In this document: piece by piece, positions 1 to 13,314 of the stretch
Numbering within the stretch: the stretch's first letter is position 1
How the letters are laid out: each line of letters opens with the position of its first letter
Assembly: GCA_963854835.1 (NCBI GenBank)
Contig: OY978526.1
Location: forward strand, 29,749,073-29,813,072
Reading direction: 5' to 3'
Length of the DNA stretch: 64,000 nt
Source: Megamerina dolium
Taxonomy: Eukaryota; Arthropoda; Insecta; Diptera; Megamerinidae
Position numbers and translations under genes: made by a program
Notes under the pieces: generated by a model
The model's database searches: none
What the model was told of the DNA's origin: nothing
What the model saw: only the letters and a program-made list of their open reading frames with translations

Positions 1-559
1 TCATGGAATAAGAAAAAATCATTTAAAATCCTATTATAAATTACTGAATTTCTTTATCAAACAGAATGGAGAATTTACTGTATTTTGTTTGCTGAAATAT
101 CATCAATTTGGCTAATTACATATAACAAGTATCTAAAAATATGTTTGAAATTGCTTGGCTGCTTCATGCTGCTACATATTGCATTCATCATGTCATTATT
201 TATCTTTTCCTCATATGCTTGTTGTCCATACATTCACGATGTGACTGCCAGTTTGCTTATTCAATATCTAGTCATTAGTTGCACCCGATTATATTTGTTG
301 TAAATCTTTATTGAAAAGCAATTTTACATCTACATATCTATTTTATGTGTAGATGCGTGTGCCAATACATAATAATAATATCATTCCATTTACTTTTACA
401 TATATTATTGAAGGCTATATTGATTGTTGACAATATCAAGTCTTTCAATTTCAAATTTTTCTGTTCTGCCATTAGTTTTGAAGTGGAGGAATTTCAATGT
501 TGTTTAAAAATAAGTAAAGTATTTATTTCAATGGAAATCCAAATAAAATCTAAACCTTT
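1..559. other. AT-rich sequence, no gene seen
   Basis: Only short chance reading frames are present. I see no recognisable domain, TIR or tandem repeat here. Confidence 0.5.
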
Positions 560-1600
560 AACGGGCCATTCAATAAGTCCAATAAGGAAAAGTATGAAAA
601 AAGACAAAATTTTGACTAAACTCGATTTTATTATTCAACATAGTTGCCTTCGCGGGCGATACAACGAGTATAGCGATTTTCAAACTTTTCGATACCACTT
701 TTATAGTACGATTTGTCTTTCTCGTCAAAGTAGGTCTCAGTTTTAGCGATTACTGCAACATCGGACTTAAATTTTTTTCCAGAAAGCATTCTCTTGGGAT
801 CTGAAAACAGGAAAAAGTCGCTGGGGGCTAAATTCGAAGCCCAATTCATTAAATTTTGCCATCGTTTTCATCAATTTGTGACACGGTGCGTATTGTCTTG
901 GTGAAACAACACTTTTTTCATTTGCAAATGTGGCCGTTTTTTTTTGCGATTTCAGCCTTCAATCGGTCCAAAAGATCACAATAATAGTCGCTGTTGATGG
1001 TGGTTCCTTTTTGGATATAGTCGATGAATATTATTCCGTTCGCATTCCGTACAGAGGGCATCACCTTACCGACCGACGGTAAGGTGATGCGTCTTTCGTC
1101 GCTGTGGATTCGATTCGTCGACTGCTGTCCACGAATCGCTGACTGTCTATTGGATTGTGGTGTGCAGTGGTGAAACCATGTTTCATCCATTGTCACATAT
1201 CGACGATAGAATTCGGCTTTATTGTGGTTTAAACATGAAACCACAATAAACCACCACATAAACATTTTACACGAAATGTTCGTGTAAAATGGTAAAAACA
1301 CTACCTTCTGATATCTTTATAATGCCAGCTCGCTCGTCCATCTTCAATTTGCGATCGTTCATAACCAATTTGTGAATTTTTTTTATGTTGTCTGGAATAA
1401 CAGCCACAATTAGGCGTCCACTGCGTTCTCCATCGTTTGTGCTGGTACGACCACGTTTCTACCATTTGTCTCGATGGAGCAGAGTCCGGATAATGTTTAT
1501 CAAGCCATTTTTTGGATTCCACTGTACTTTTTTTCATAGAAAAGCAATGCTTTATCAAAACACGAAATTCACTTTTATCCATTTTTTTTTCAATAACTAA
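560..1600 (-). mobile_element. Decayed mariner transposon (transposase relic)
   Basis: Three minus-strand reading frames in series (1582-1301, 1301-918, 849-631) together read as a mariner transposase. The N-terminal piece has the helix-turn-helix start (MDKSEFRVLIKHCF, then WLDKHYPDSAPS). The middle piece has the first catalytic Asp (VTMDETWFHH) and GIIFIDYIQKG. The C-terminal piece has APSDFFLF with the third Asp and ends KSYYKSGIEKFENRY before the stop. The frames are broken, and the part holding the second Asp (HQDNAP) lies between the second and third frames, so the copy is inactive. A candidate terminal repeat downstream of the stop is near 560-590 (cgggccattcaataagtcc). I could not find its partner near 1600-1750, so the outer limits are approximate. 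The middle third carries three perfect short inverted repeats (see findings). Confidence 0.85.
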
Positions 1601-1758
1601 AATTGCTTCATAAAAAATCCTATAACATCACTAACTCACTGTTGTCAATTTTATACACGTGTCTTATCTATACACACAAACATATATTCATAAGTACTTA
1701 CTATACTAGATATTTTTATCATTAGACTGGGGTAATATGAAATTAGTAACATTTATCT

Positions 1759-1774
1759 ATTCTAAATCAATTAC
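1759..1774. repeat. Target-site duplication of the LINE, 3' side
   Basis: The 16-mer attctaaatcaattac here is repeated exactly at 3485-3500 and directly abuts the LINE on both sides. This fixes the insertion boundaries. Confidence 0.85.
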
Positions 1775-3484
1775 TTACTTACTTATGTGGCCATAACAAC
1801 CGAATATCGATTTATACCGAAAATAACATGCTTCGCCAGCCTTCTCTGTTCTTCGCTAGCTGGCGCCAGTTAGAAATTCCAAGCGCCGTCAGGTTCTCCA
1901 GTACTTGGTCTATCCACCGGAGGTTAGGTCTTCCTCTTCTGCGTCGTCCACCAGCGGGTTTCGAATATAACACCTTCTTAGCTGGAGCGTGTTCTTCCAT
2001 TCGCTCGACATGACCTAGCCAGCGCAGCCGCTGGATTTTGATGCGCTTTACTATGACAATATCAGCATACAGCTCATGGTTGTATCTTATTCGGTACTCG
2101 CTACCAACGCAAATAAGTCCAAAGATCTTGCGTAGGACTTTTCTCTCGAAAACTCCAAGCATTCGCTTATCTGAGGTGGAAATTGTCCAGGTTTCAGCGC
2201 CATATGTTAGGACAGGCATGATGAGAGACTTGAGTGTAGTTTTCGTTCTTCGAGAGAGGGCCCGACTTCTCAATTGCTTACTTAGCCCAAAGTAGCACCT
2301 GTTTGCAAGAGTGATCCTTCGCAATATCTCCAGGCTGTCGTCATTACTGCTGTTAATGCTGGTTCCAAGATAGACAAAGTCCCTTACTACTTCAAAAGCG
2401 TAGTTGTCAACAGTTACGTGATGTCCAAGACGCCGGGACTCTTTGTTTGTTGACACTAGATATTTCGTCTTACCCTCGTTCACCGTAAGACCCATTCGAC
2501 GCGCGACGCGTCGTGTTCATGCTGATTATGTCAATATCGTCGGCATACGCCAACAGCATGACACTTTTGTTGAAGATAGTGCCATTATGTAGTAGATCAG
2601 CAGCTCGTATTATTTTCTCCATAATAATATTGAAGAAGTCGCACGATAACGAATCACCTTGTCTGAAACCCCGTTCGGCCCTTCCCAATTTTCACTTCAC
2701 AACGGGAGTTAGACAGTGTCATTCTACAAAGTCGAATGAGCTTTGCAGGAATGCCGAACTCAGACATTGTTGCGTAGAGGTAATCCCTTACCGGACTGTC
2801 GAAAGCGGCTTTATAATCAACAAATAGGTGGTGTGTGTCGATCTGTTTTTCTTGGGTCTTCTCCAGGATTTGGCGCAGTGTGAAAATTTGGTCGATGGTA
2901 GATTTACCAGGTCTGAAGCCACACTGATAAGGTCCAATCAGGTTGTTGAGCATGGGCTTCAATCTTTCACACAATACGCTTGATAGGACCTTGTATGCGA
3001 TGCTCAGGAGTTTTATTCCACGGTAGTTGGCGCAGATTGTGGGGTCTCCTTTTTTATGTACAGGACAGAGAACACTGAGCCTCAAATCGTCAGGCATGCT
3101 TTCATCCGACCATATTCTGCTTATGAGCTGGTGCATGCAAGCGAGCAGCTCATCGCCTCCGGTCTTAAACAACTCGGCAGGCAGGCCCTCGGCACCTGTA
3201 GCTTTGTTGTTCTTCAGCCTTAAAATGTCCGTTTCAACCTCGTCATAGTCGGGTGGTGGAACATCAACACTATCATCTGTAATTGGGGTTATCGGGCAAT
3301 CTCCTCCACTGGCGGAATTGTTCGTAGCATCACCATTCAGTAACGTGGAGAAGTGTTCCCTCCATAGGCTCAGTACACTCTGGACATCTGTAACCAGATT
3401 CCCATTTCCATCACGACAAGAAGAGGCTCCGGGATTTAAAACGACACTTAGGCGCTTGATCTTTTCGAAGAATTTTCGAGTCTC
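1775..3484 (-). mobile_element. 5'-truncated RTE-like non-LTR retrotransposon
   Basis: Minus-strand frames 3172-2654, 2688-2470 and 2495-1812 form one reverse transcriptase interrupted by frameshifts. Visible RT motifs, in order, are a CANYRGIKLLSI block, FRPGKSTIDQIFTLRQ, FVDYKAAFDS, RQGDSLSCDFFN and the catalytic LAYADDIDII. After these comes a C-terminal domain with YLGTSINSSNDDSLEI, VLTYGAETW, RLRWLGHVERM and GRRRRGRPNLRW, typical of RTE-like LINEs (clade is my inference). No endonuclease domain is seen, so the 5' end is truncated. The element is bounded by a perfect 16-bp duplication, attctaaatcaattac, at 1759-1774 and 3485-3500. Read in its own sense, the 3' end is GGCCACATAAG followed by a short TAAG repeat. 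The frameshifts mean it is dead. Confidence 0.85.
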
Positions 3485-3500
3485 ATTCTAAATCAATTAC
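3485..3500. repeat. Target-site duplication of the LINE, 5' side
   Basis: Second exact copy of the 16-mer at 1759-1774. It marks the 5'-truncated end of the minus-strand element. Confidence 0.85.
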
Positions 3501-6500
3501 CATGAACTAAACACAGGGATGATATTATGTACTAGAATATGTGTTTAATTGTCAAAAGAAGTGCTTATTACCATTTGTTTTAAACTAAGGCCTGAAACAC
3601 TGAAATTTCGGAAATAACATGAAAAAATTGCCAATTGTACTTCAAAACTTTAATAAAACATACTCCAAGTTCAAACATCAACTATTTCTTCCTCGTTAAA
3701 AAAAATAATAATGACGAAAAACGCTAAAAATTAAATAGTTTTCCTCTTAAGCCGGTGTCTTTCCCCCTCTTAAAATAACAATTTGTACTTCGAGACGGTT
3801 AAAATGAAAATACTTGTTCTGACCTGGTTGCCATAACGCTTCCGCATCCCTTCCGTACAGTCGATATGAAATAAAGTTTCATAGAGATTTAAGGGAGAAT
3901 TTCATTAACGCTTTATTGAGGTTTTCGAGCAAAAATCATTAGAAATAAGGAAGTCGTTGTTTTGATATTAGAGTGCTGCCGGAATGTATTCGTTTGCATC
4001 TTCAAAGCACTCTATTGATATTAGAATAGGATCTCTCATTCATTCCTTCTATGCAAATACGAATTAGAATGAATAAAATAGAAATAGAATGGAATGAGAG
4101 TGTATGTTTCGTTTTCATGGAATGAGTAGATTCTCAACATTTGCAAATGGAAGCAAAGCATTTGAGAGTACTCTAAACATTCGTTTTGCTTTTCTATGTT
4201 ACATTACAATACATATCCAATACGTATGGAATATTTCTTGTACAAGAAATGAATGGAGTATTCTATTTTCCTAATATATTACTCTCACTCATTCTCATTC
4301 TATTTAGATTTAGATATTACTTTAAGAGTAAAGAGCATCATTCGAAAATCAAATACATTCTTGCAGCTTTTTATTTAATATAGCTTCTGGATGCAAATTA
4401 TTTCTTGAGGCTATATAAAGCTTCGATAAGACCTGCAGCTCGAAGTAATATTTACTTCCAAACTTTAATTTGCACTGCGCACTTTAATCAAAGTAAAAAT
4501 AGCTTCGATATGTGAAATTCCTTATAAGCCTAAAGTGCCCCTAAAAAACTTCTACGAAGTAAATATGTGTAAAGGGGAAATTGCTTCTATAAACCCTTAT
4601 CGAAGCATCTATTGCTACTTGAGCGGTGCAGCAAACTTCAGAATGTTCATAGTAGCCTATTTTGAGCACCATATTACATTTTTGACTTTATTTCTCCTGT
4701 GGGAGCTGTTGTCTTAAAACATCGCTAGCTACACCCCATGCTATGTTTAAAGCAGTAGAAAGAAATAATTAAAGACCTGATACTTCAACACATGTGAATT
4801 TTAAGTAGTCTTAAAACAAATGTGATATTCAACTGCCATGTTTATTTTTGGACCATCATGCGTAATATAATTTATTTTTTACAATTTTTCTATCACGAAC
4901 AGTCACCAAAAATGCTCTAGTCAAGAAATAGGTACAGATATTAAACATATATTGATTTTTATTTAAATTAAATTTTTGTTGTCAATTTGAATGCAGTACA
5001 AGCGATAGAAAGTGCCACGTGGATATCCTAATTTCTTAACAAACAAACAAAAAAAAAAAAAAACGAAACCTAAAACAAATATCAAAGTTCATCTATGTAT
5101 AGTCCATTTCTCAAGCACCACCAACTAAACTCACTCTTAACGTCTGAATAACTTGCTCAATAGAAAATTGATTTAATTGGATATATAAATGATTACTACT
5201 TTGTGATGATGGTGGAATAGAGTGAAGGTGCAACACGCTAAATTGTAATTTTCATCTAAACAGTGATAATGTCATATGATATTAATGGATTTTGTATTTC
5301 GTAAATGGACAAAATGAAAATGTTTATACCATAATCATCAAGCAAGAAGAAGAAGAAGAAGCAACACATTGCGTTACAAGTATATAATTAATCATGTATA
5401 AATGCTTTTGCTTTTACATGTTTATAAGTAACATTTATGCATTAATAATTATGACAAAACATTTCAATAACAACAAAATAAAATATTTAATTAAAGCGAA
5501 CAATTGAAGATAATTGTTTAGCGTAATAAAATAGTGGTGCCTAAATGGCTAAGCATATTTTTCTTAATGTAATCATGAATACGTACTTGCATAAAGGAAG
5601 TTGAATGAATAAGAACATTATTATTATTTTTTTTCTAATTGTATTGTATGATGATGGCGTTATAATTCACTGGGAGAGCAACGTAGAGTGTCCGCTTATG
5701 TATTGTATGTATTACACATTGTTTATAATACATCCGTGAACTTAATTTCCATAGCCTTCAAACGCATTTAATGTCGTACGTGGGTGGCTGTGCTAAAAAT
5801 CTAAACGTACCAAAGTATAATTGTATACATTTGTGGGTGTTTGTTGTGTTTCATTATAGGTGGATGTAATGTTGACATAATTGTGGCTAATACATATTAT
5901 TTTGTAGACCTTTCTCATTATTTGTTGAGCTGTTAGGCTAGGCATATTTGACCATATTGAATGTATCCATATTGATACAATGTATCTTCTCAATAATTTT
6001 ATTCTGGCGTCAACAAAGTTGTTTACTGAAATTTCTCTTGCACTTTTCTGCATATTTTTGCTTTTTGTCTCTACATCTTGTTGCTTTATCAAGTCTTTGA
6101 CACTGAGCTCCTCGGTGTGACTTACATTTGATTTGCGGAGAGATTTTTTGTTCAGTCTGTGTATCGATATATTGTGATGGGTGGTGAGTGTTGTGATACT
6201 TTTTCTTAATCAGCCACACACTGTTGGTGCTTCTGTTTCTGCTGCTGTTGGTGGCTGCAGTGATTAATTTTCATTGGAGACATTGATTTATGGTTGACTG
6301 ACTTGGATGTGGTTGATATGGTTGCGAGGTGGTACAGATACAGAGGGATATGTAGAATTAATTGTGTAGGGATTCCGGTTTTCTTCCGATACATACATAT
6401 TGTGCGACAAAATGAATTGAAATTGTTAATTTTAAATCCGCTTGTATTCTTAAACAGGTTCCGCTCATACGTGTCTGCATATGTTAATCACAAAGTAGTA

Positions 6501-6568
6501 GTAGTAGCAACAGCAGCAACATCAATTTTTACATACAATTTTGATCTTTTATTTTCTATATATTTACA

Positions 6569-6613
<45 letters not shown>

Positions 6614-7700
6614 CTTTTCTTGCTTGGCTGAATTTACAATTCAATTCTTTAATTCACTTGACGTGTAGGTGTTGTGTGTTGTTCTATACATTTATATATC
6701 TACACGATACAAATACATGTGGAACATGTGCTACGTGGAACATGTTTTAATTTCTTTGCTATATTTACTGTATACATCTAGTTGTTTTTGCAATTTTTAT
6801 GTTGCATGCACACTCGTACATTTGTGTATGCGTGTTTATATAGTCTTGTTCTATTTTTTTTTTTTTTTTTTTTTTGTATATTCTCTTATTGGAAAATTCG
6901 ATTTTCTTCTTCTTTATTGCCATTTCTTTTTTATATCAATATAAAAAAATCAGTAAATGAAATTGTCCAACCAGGTGTAGTTTACAGAAAACAGGAAAGA
7001 ACATGAAACACTCTTCATTCGAGGTTAAAATAAGCAATGCTGTGGGGCGATATTCGCTTAAAATATTATAGGAGAGTAAAAGTGATGAAATATGGGGGGG
7101 TAAGTTAACTGTATAGCTATTGGTTGCAATTGATGTAATGATGTAGCATTTGTCATTTGACATGAAAAATGTCATTAAAATGTTATTGAAGGGCAAAATT
7201 GAATTTTTCTTCGAAAAATCAAAAATTGTGGATCATTTTGTGGTAACGGTCGCGACAGTTTATCAAAGAAGAAGTCTATGAAATACTTGCAAAAATTAAG
7301 CAAAAACGACATAAGTAATTATGACATCGCCAAAAAAAAAAAAAAAGCGAGATTCGGCCATAAAAAATGTTTAAAACAATCGAAACATGTGACGCTTGGA
7401 TGCCATATGATTTTATTGCATATTTATTCACATTTTCATCGTCGATTTTTTACGGAAACACAGTTATGACAGCATATAACGCAATAGGTCATGGCCGAAG
7501 CGAGATAACCCTTACCTTAAGCGTGTAAGGTAATACCGAGTTCCTTAAGAGTCTAGAGAGACATCGAGTACACAACCAGGTGTTATGAGTTTGCCAGATC
7601 ATCACTTCTGAACTCTACGGTGAATAATTAGTGTCACTGAAGAGGGTTTTTCAGGAAAAACTGCCAGAGTTAATTAACAGAAACTTTATGAAATTTTACT
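3501..7700. other. Non-coding AT-rich stretch with simple repeats
   Basis: No credible coding region. It holds a (TG)n run at about 6575-6611, a poly-T run near 6857-6875, and short GAA runs near 5347. Around 4410-4610 the string GCTTCGAT occurs twice, and its reverse complement once, near a TATA-like ctatataaag. I cannot assign a function to that cluster. Confidence 0.5.
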
Positions 7701-7703
7701 ACA

Positions 7704-8410
7704 TTAACCCTCAGACTGTATTTTGTCTGCTTAATATTCTCTAGATGATGTAAGTTTATTTACAGATTGGTTTACTTTTGACTTTGACCAAAATGTCAAT
7801 GTACTAAGAATCAATGTTGCTGGCTCTACACCTTTGAAGAAGAATATAATGGGCGAGACGATTATTAGTTTAATTTTAAACGTACCTTCTGAAAATCATA
7901 CTTTTGTAGTCAGTCTCTTAAACCTTTGAAATGCTCGTCATTCTTGCATTGTCTAAATTCTAAATTGGATAAATTGGAGTTATAATCTTAGTGGATTACA
8001 TGTGGACAGCATGTGTGACCCAGATCCTGATGATAGCAATGATTGCGATACCGATGTCCCAAGCGCCAAACCATCACCTTCGAAAAGAACTAGTTATATT
8101 TATGAACAAATTATAAAAAGTTGCATATCGCATGTGGACATATTTGTTTTTTATTTTCTATGAACTTTTACGTTCATTGTATAAAGATTTTGTCTGAGAA
8201 TACCCCTAATGAAATTTTCCTGCGAATAATATTCTAGAACATTTTAACCCTCTAGCGATCTCCCAAATGCCATTTTATTCAGACTCCAAAAAAAGGGGTC
8301 AAAACGACCCTATTGTGAGAGAGTTCAAATGTTCTACAAAATTATTTCCTGTGAAATTTTACTGTATGTATCCAAACAACATATTTCGCTCCGATATGAA
8401 TTTTAACCCT
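7704..8410. mobile_element. Possible piggyBac-type relic (tentative)
   Basis: TTAACCC occurs at 7704, 8244 and 8403, the form expected for piggyBac-family termini at TTAA targets. An inverted repeat, GGGTC-aaaac-GACCC, lies at 8296-8310. A 50-aa ORF at 8011-8163 begins with an acidic stretch (MCDPDPDDSNDCDTD), a feature common at piggyBac transposase N-termini. No catalytic domain is visible, and the TTAACCC copies are in the same rather than opposite orientation. This could be chance or a heavily decayed element. Confidence 0.25.
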
Positions 8411-8766
8411 TTTTCCCACTTATTCTAAAAGCAGTCGAGCAAAAAATTGCAAATTTGCAAACGGTTTTGTGTCAAATTGTGTCACAGTGTTATTAATGAG
8501 AAAAATTTACATATAAAAATAAATGACAAACACAATATCAGAGAATTTGTTTATGTTGCTCATCGCAGTATAAATACAGCGAATTTCATCATCTGAAAAA
8601 GTTCATCCTAGTTCAAATGATTGCCAAAAGACGGAGTTACAGAATTTACTAATTTTTTCGGAATAATTTTTTTCACTTAATTTGATCAATTTTATATTTT
8701 GAAATGCATAAAATCCGTAATTTTCAAACTTCTCGGTAAAATTTATATTTAAATTTTTTGTAATAA

Positions 8767-9298
8767 CCCTGCAAAAAATTTGCGACTAATCTCTAAAGAG
8801 AGTAGTTCGGGATCAATTTTTAAATTAGTTCATATATTTAGAGATTTTTTACACTTTCAATTTATTCGCTTTTAAGTTAAAAATGATATGTTATAGGTTA
8901 GCGTAGCTGGAAGAGCGACGGCGATAGAATATATTTGTACATTAAAATTATTTGTACATTTAAATTTGAAATATATGAATCGGAAATTATAATGCAATGA
9001 ATGAAAATAAATTGTTTGATCTGTACTCTGTACCCGTAAAAAAAAATTGTAAATTGTCAAATTCTTGAAAAGAAAATATAACTAAGAATTATAATGCATT
9101 GAATGAAAATTTCTAACCGTACTAATCTACAATTATACCCGTACGGGTATAAAAGGGTACAATTGGTCTCTTCATAGGTCATGCTCGAACAAAAGGGAAC
9201 AGTTCACTCCATATAAAGAGATCAAAAGTGCGATTAGTCGCATATTCCTTTGCGACTGATACCGGATACATCCCAGACCAGTCGAATTTTTTGCAGGG
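8767..9298. mobile_element. MITE-like element with CCCTGC terminal inverted repeats
   Basis: The left end reads CCCTGCAAAAAATT (8767-8780). The right end is its exact inverse, AATTTTTTGCAGGG (9285-9298). Just inside lies a second, perfect 11-bp inverted pair: tgcgactaatc near 8781 and gattagtcgca near 9232. The interior holds no domain. It has two near-identical ~22-bp direct repeats (attataatgcaWtgaatgaa, at about 8986 and 9090) and a 14-bp palindrome, tacccgtacgggta, near 9135. Length is 532 bp. I could not identify a clear target duplication, so the superfamily is unassigned. Confidence 0.6.
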
Positions 9299-12200
9299 AA
9301 TTTTGCATTTCTAAGATGAATGCAATATTTTAATTAAATGAAAAGTCGTTTTTTCCTTAAAAATTATTTTTGCATTAAGATTTTACGACGTGCATCTCTT
9401 AAAAGTGCATGTGATTATCTAATATTTTTCATTTAAGATAAGAAAAAAAAAATGGGAAAAGAAACCCGAACAAATACAAAAAAATACGCGTAACAACCCT
9501 ACAACACCCCGGGTCGTATGAGTACCATACATTTTTCTTTACCATAATTTTATTTGCTCATATTTCCAACATTACCTTCAACTTAATTACATATTTACCT
9601 GCATATCTACATCATTATCATCATCAAACAATCTGTGAGTGCAATTTCAATGTAAAACCTCTTCGTACAATTATTGTAGGGTTGTTGTTTTCTGTAAGAA
9701 TTTGAAAAATGTTATCCATTTAAAATTTAATATTACGACTTTCTGTTTGAGTTTCTATCACATCAATATTTACTATTTGTATTTTGCTCTTTCTTCACCT
9801 ATATACTTTTGTACATTTTTACATAGTATGATACATATACAAGTGCTCGTTGCAAATTTTCAAGTGTATTGTTTACATACAGCAGCAGCCAACGACTTGG
9901 TTACCTACCTTTCATCACTCAATGTCGATATAAAGAATCTATATATATTGGACTACATGGAGTACCTATACTATATTACATTTTCCATCTGTTATTATAC
10001 ATATATTTGTATTGCATGTGCATCTTTCTGGTAATGTTGGCGCTGCTTGTTGTACTTGCTGCTCATAAGTCAATTTAAATAAAGAACGGAAATTAAATGC
10101 TTGCTATGTGTGTGCATATGTGCAAGTTTGTATCTCATCGAATAAACAACTACTGCTGCTGCTGCTGTTGGTGCATTTAACAAAACACGGCATCAACCAT
10201 GGCAACCATGAAAGCGTAAATTGCAATTCAACACAAACACCCTCACACACAGCTGTTGTTAAACGTGTGCCACCATTAAATTATCGTGAACAGTGACGAA
10301 GACGTGAAAGAATAATATATACGATGGAACTTATTGTCTTCCCAACACTATACGTTGCTGCGTTGCGTCCAAATGAATTATCTTATATGAGTACGTTTTA
10401 GGTCGATCCGCACGAGTGCCCATTGATGATGCTGCCGCCATCGCGTCGCATCATAACAACTTTATCAAGACGAAGAAGAAGAAGCAGAAGAAGAACGTAC
10501 AAACACTCACAACACTTGTATATACAAATGTGGTACCGACTACAGAATAATTTGGAATTTAAACTGCATGCTGTCTTCTTATCATCGCACCAACTTTGTG
10601 ATACTTACTTCATTGGCAATTTATCTTAACGTAATTTGTTATGCAATACACGCAAAATATATATGTATGTACTTTGATGCGAATGCATATAATGGAAATG
10701 TGGGCGTAACATGGGGAAATATGGTTTTCAAATTCAACATGGGGTCGAACACTTTTCAATAGTTTTCTTCATACTTTGAATTTGCAAACTTTGCTGCATC
10801 AAACTACTATTTATATTCCTCTCTGTGATTTTTAACGGATTATAAAATAATATTACTTGAAATTAATATGATGTGTTACTCAAACGTTTGCTCTATTTTT
10901 TTCTTTTAGTGGAACTAATATTTAGCACTATTACTTTGCCACTAAATTTGAACATTTTCAAGTACTTTCAATTTTAATTGATGATATCATTTACAAGATA
11001 ATTTGAATTGAATTTTATAAATCACTAAATAAAATTAATAACTAAATTAAATGATTATTATTGGAAATAAAGTGTTTTTTTTTTCGTTTCAATATACCGC
11101 GATCATTGATCTTCGATAAGCGAGCGATAGTTGTGCGTCACGTTAGGTGTGATAATGATATATAATCACTACATAGAAATATATACGTGTATATATGACA
11201 ATTAAGTAGGTAGCCACAAAAAAGTCTATGATTTATAATTACATATTTTCATTCAAGTGTAATTACTTTATTAATTACTTGTATAATGTGTTACATGGCT
11301 AAATAAATGTTTATTTTATGGATTAAAGTATAAATATATCATAAATATGTATAATACATAATTACATATTGATATAATGTCATATATGTATGTCACAAAA
11401 TGGAACAACTAGATAAATTAGCTTTAGAAGAAATTAAGTATTGACTGACTTAATGCTAAGTGCATTAAAGTTAACAAAACAAAATTCATTGTTGAAAATA
11501 CTTGGCAAAAATAACGTCAAAATGGATTTTGCAAAATTGAAATTTTCGACATTATTGCATTTTTACGACATATATTTTCAATAATTACCGATAATAATTA
11601 TAAATTTTTACTATAATGGAGGAAAATGTATGTATTTAATGTAAATTATGCATGGCGCCATGCCATATTAATGTTTTCTCATATTACATTGTGCTACAAA
11701 ATTTCAAAGAATGTTGCTCAAATGAAATCGAACTTTTTTTTCCATAAATGTCAAAAAATATGGATTTTTATTAAAATAATAAATTTGGGGGTGTAATATA
11801 TTAGGGACTGAATATATTGCAACTCAATATATTGCTATACGCTTTAAATTACTTGCTTAACATCTGTGCATATTTAATAAATCTTGAAGATATTTCAAAT
11901 TGATTTCAGATTATTTCAAATTGGACTTTAGAATGACCAATTTAACTATGGAGATTTCGATTTTCAATAATACTTTAGAAAATTTCAAATCGTTTTCAGA
12001 TTATTGCATTTCGACAAATTGACTTTAATTTCAATTTTATTTCAAATTTCTCCAAATTTTTCTACGAATTTTTCAACTTAAGACCATTCCATACTGGTTT
12101 TATAATGTTTTATTTGAACATCATAAATATAATCTTAGGTCATTTCGATTCGATATAATATTTATCCAAATTGCTTCTATATTTAGAATTGGTTCTGGGA

Positions 12201-13307
12201 ATACTTTAATTCGATTTTAGAATTTGAAATATGAAATTGATTTCAGAATATTTCAAAAAAAAAAAAATTATTAAATTGACATTAAAATGTTCCAAATTTA
12301 TTTCTAAAATTTAAATTGTACTTTGAAATGCTCAAAGATAATTCAGAAAATCTCAAATGTATTTATGTATAATATATTTAATTTGTATTTTAGAAAATTT
12401 TAAATGAGCTTTAGAAAAAGTATTTTTAGATAATCTAAACACAATTTGGATTTATCTAAAGACACTTTTTTAATATAGATAGATAGTATACCAAAATTGG
12501 ACCCAGGGTATGAACCATTTGAGGCGCAACCGCGGTCAACATTTACATGAAATCATCTTTAAACAATGAATTATATAGATCGTTCTATCGACTCAAATAA
12601 AGATTTCATACATTTCTCTAAATTTTATGTGTCTTTTTTTTTTTTAATCAAATCCGAAGGCTCTTAAAAAATCACCGCATTTTACTCTAAAGCTTATAGT
12701 AGATTTTAAAATGTTATTTGACTTTAAATAATTTACATTTTAGTCATTGCACAGTGTAATCAATTTGTGGTAGTATATTAAAGCAATGATTCGATTATGG
12801 TACCACATATTGTGTCAAGATATTAAATTACACTATTACGATGCGCAAGAGTCAAAATCATAATTTTTAATTTATTTCTCTTGCAGCAATGCAGGCACAT
12901 TTAAAATTCATTCTATAGTACCACATAGATAATATAAATAACTCTAAATAAATTTATACATCTGACAGATTTATTGATTTTTTTCTTTATAAAAGAAATT
13001 AAATGTAGCCCTTGTGGTCAACAATTATCAATTGGTTGATAAATTATGTGACTAAATAAAGAAATAGAGGATTTTTGTCATCAAGATATTACACTTGTGC
13101 GATGTAAACTTTTTTTTTATAATTCATGTTTGCATACGAGTAATTATAAAGATAATTGCCACATGCCTTTAGTGAAGAGGGAGTGATTGTAAACTTTATT
13201 ATTGTTGATGACGATGGTGGGTTTTTCTAATGAAGAAAGACAGACAGACAGAAATTGCATGCAGAATAGAAATTTTCATTCGGCATAATATTTTTTTTTT
13301 TTTGTTC
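9299..13307. other. Non-coding AT-rich stretch upstream of wdb
   Basis: No gene recognised. A less AT-rich part at about 10140-10510 (CTG run, GAA/AGA run) could hold an upstream untranslated exon or enhancer, but nothing proves it. About 11870-12450 is a degenerate, loosely periodic tract built from variants of gatttcagattatttcaaat. Confidence 0.4.
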
Positions 13308-13314
13308 ATTTTAC

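Noticed and set aside
1828..3248. Several + strand frames of 60-104 codons
   Set aside because: They are antisense shadows of the minus-strand LINE reverse transcriptase.
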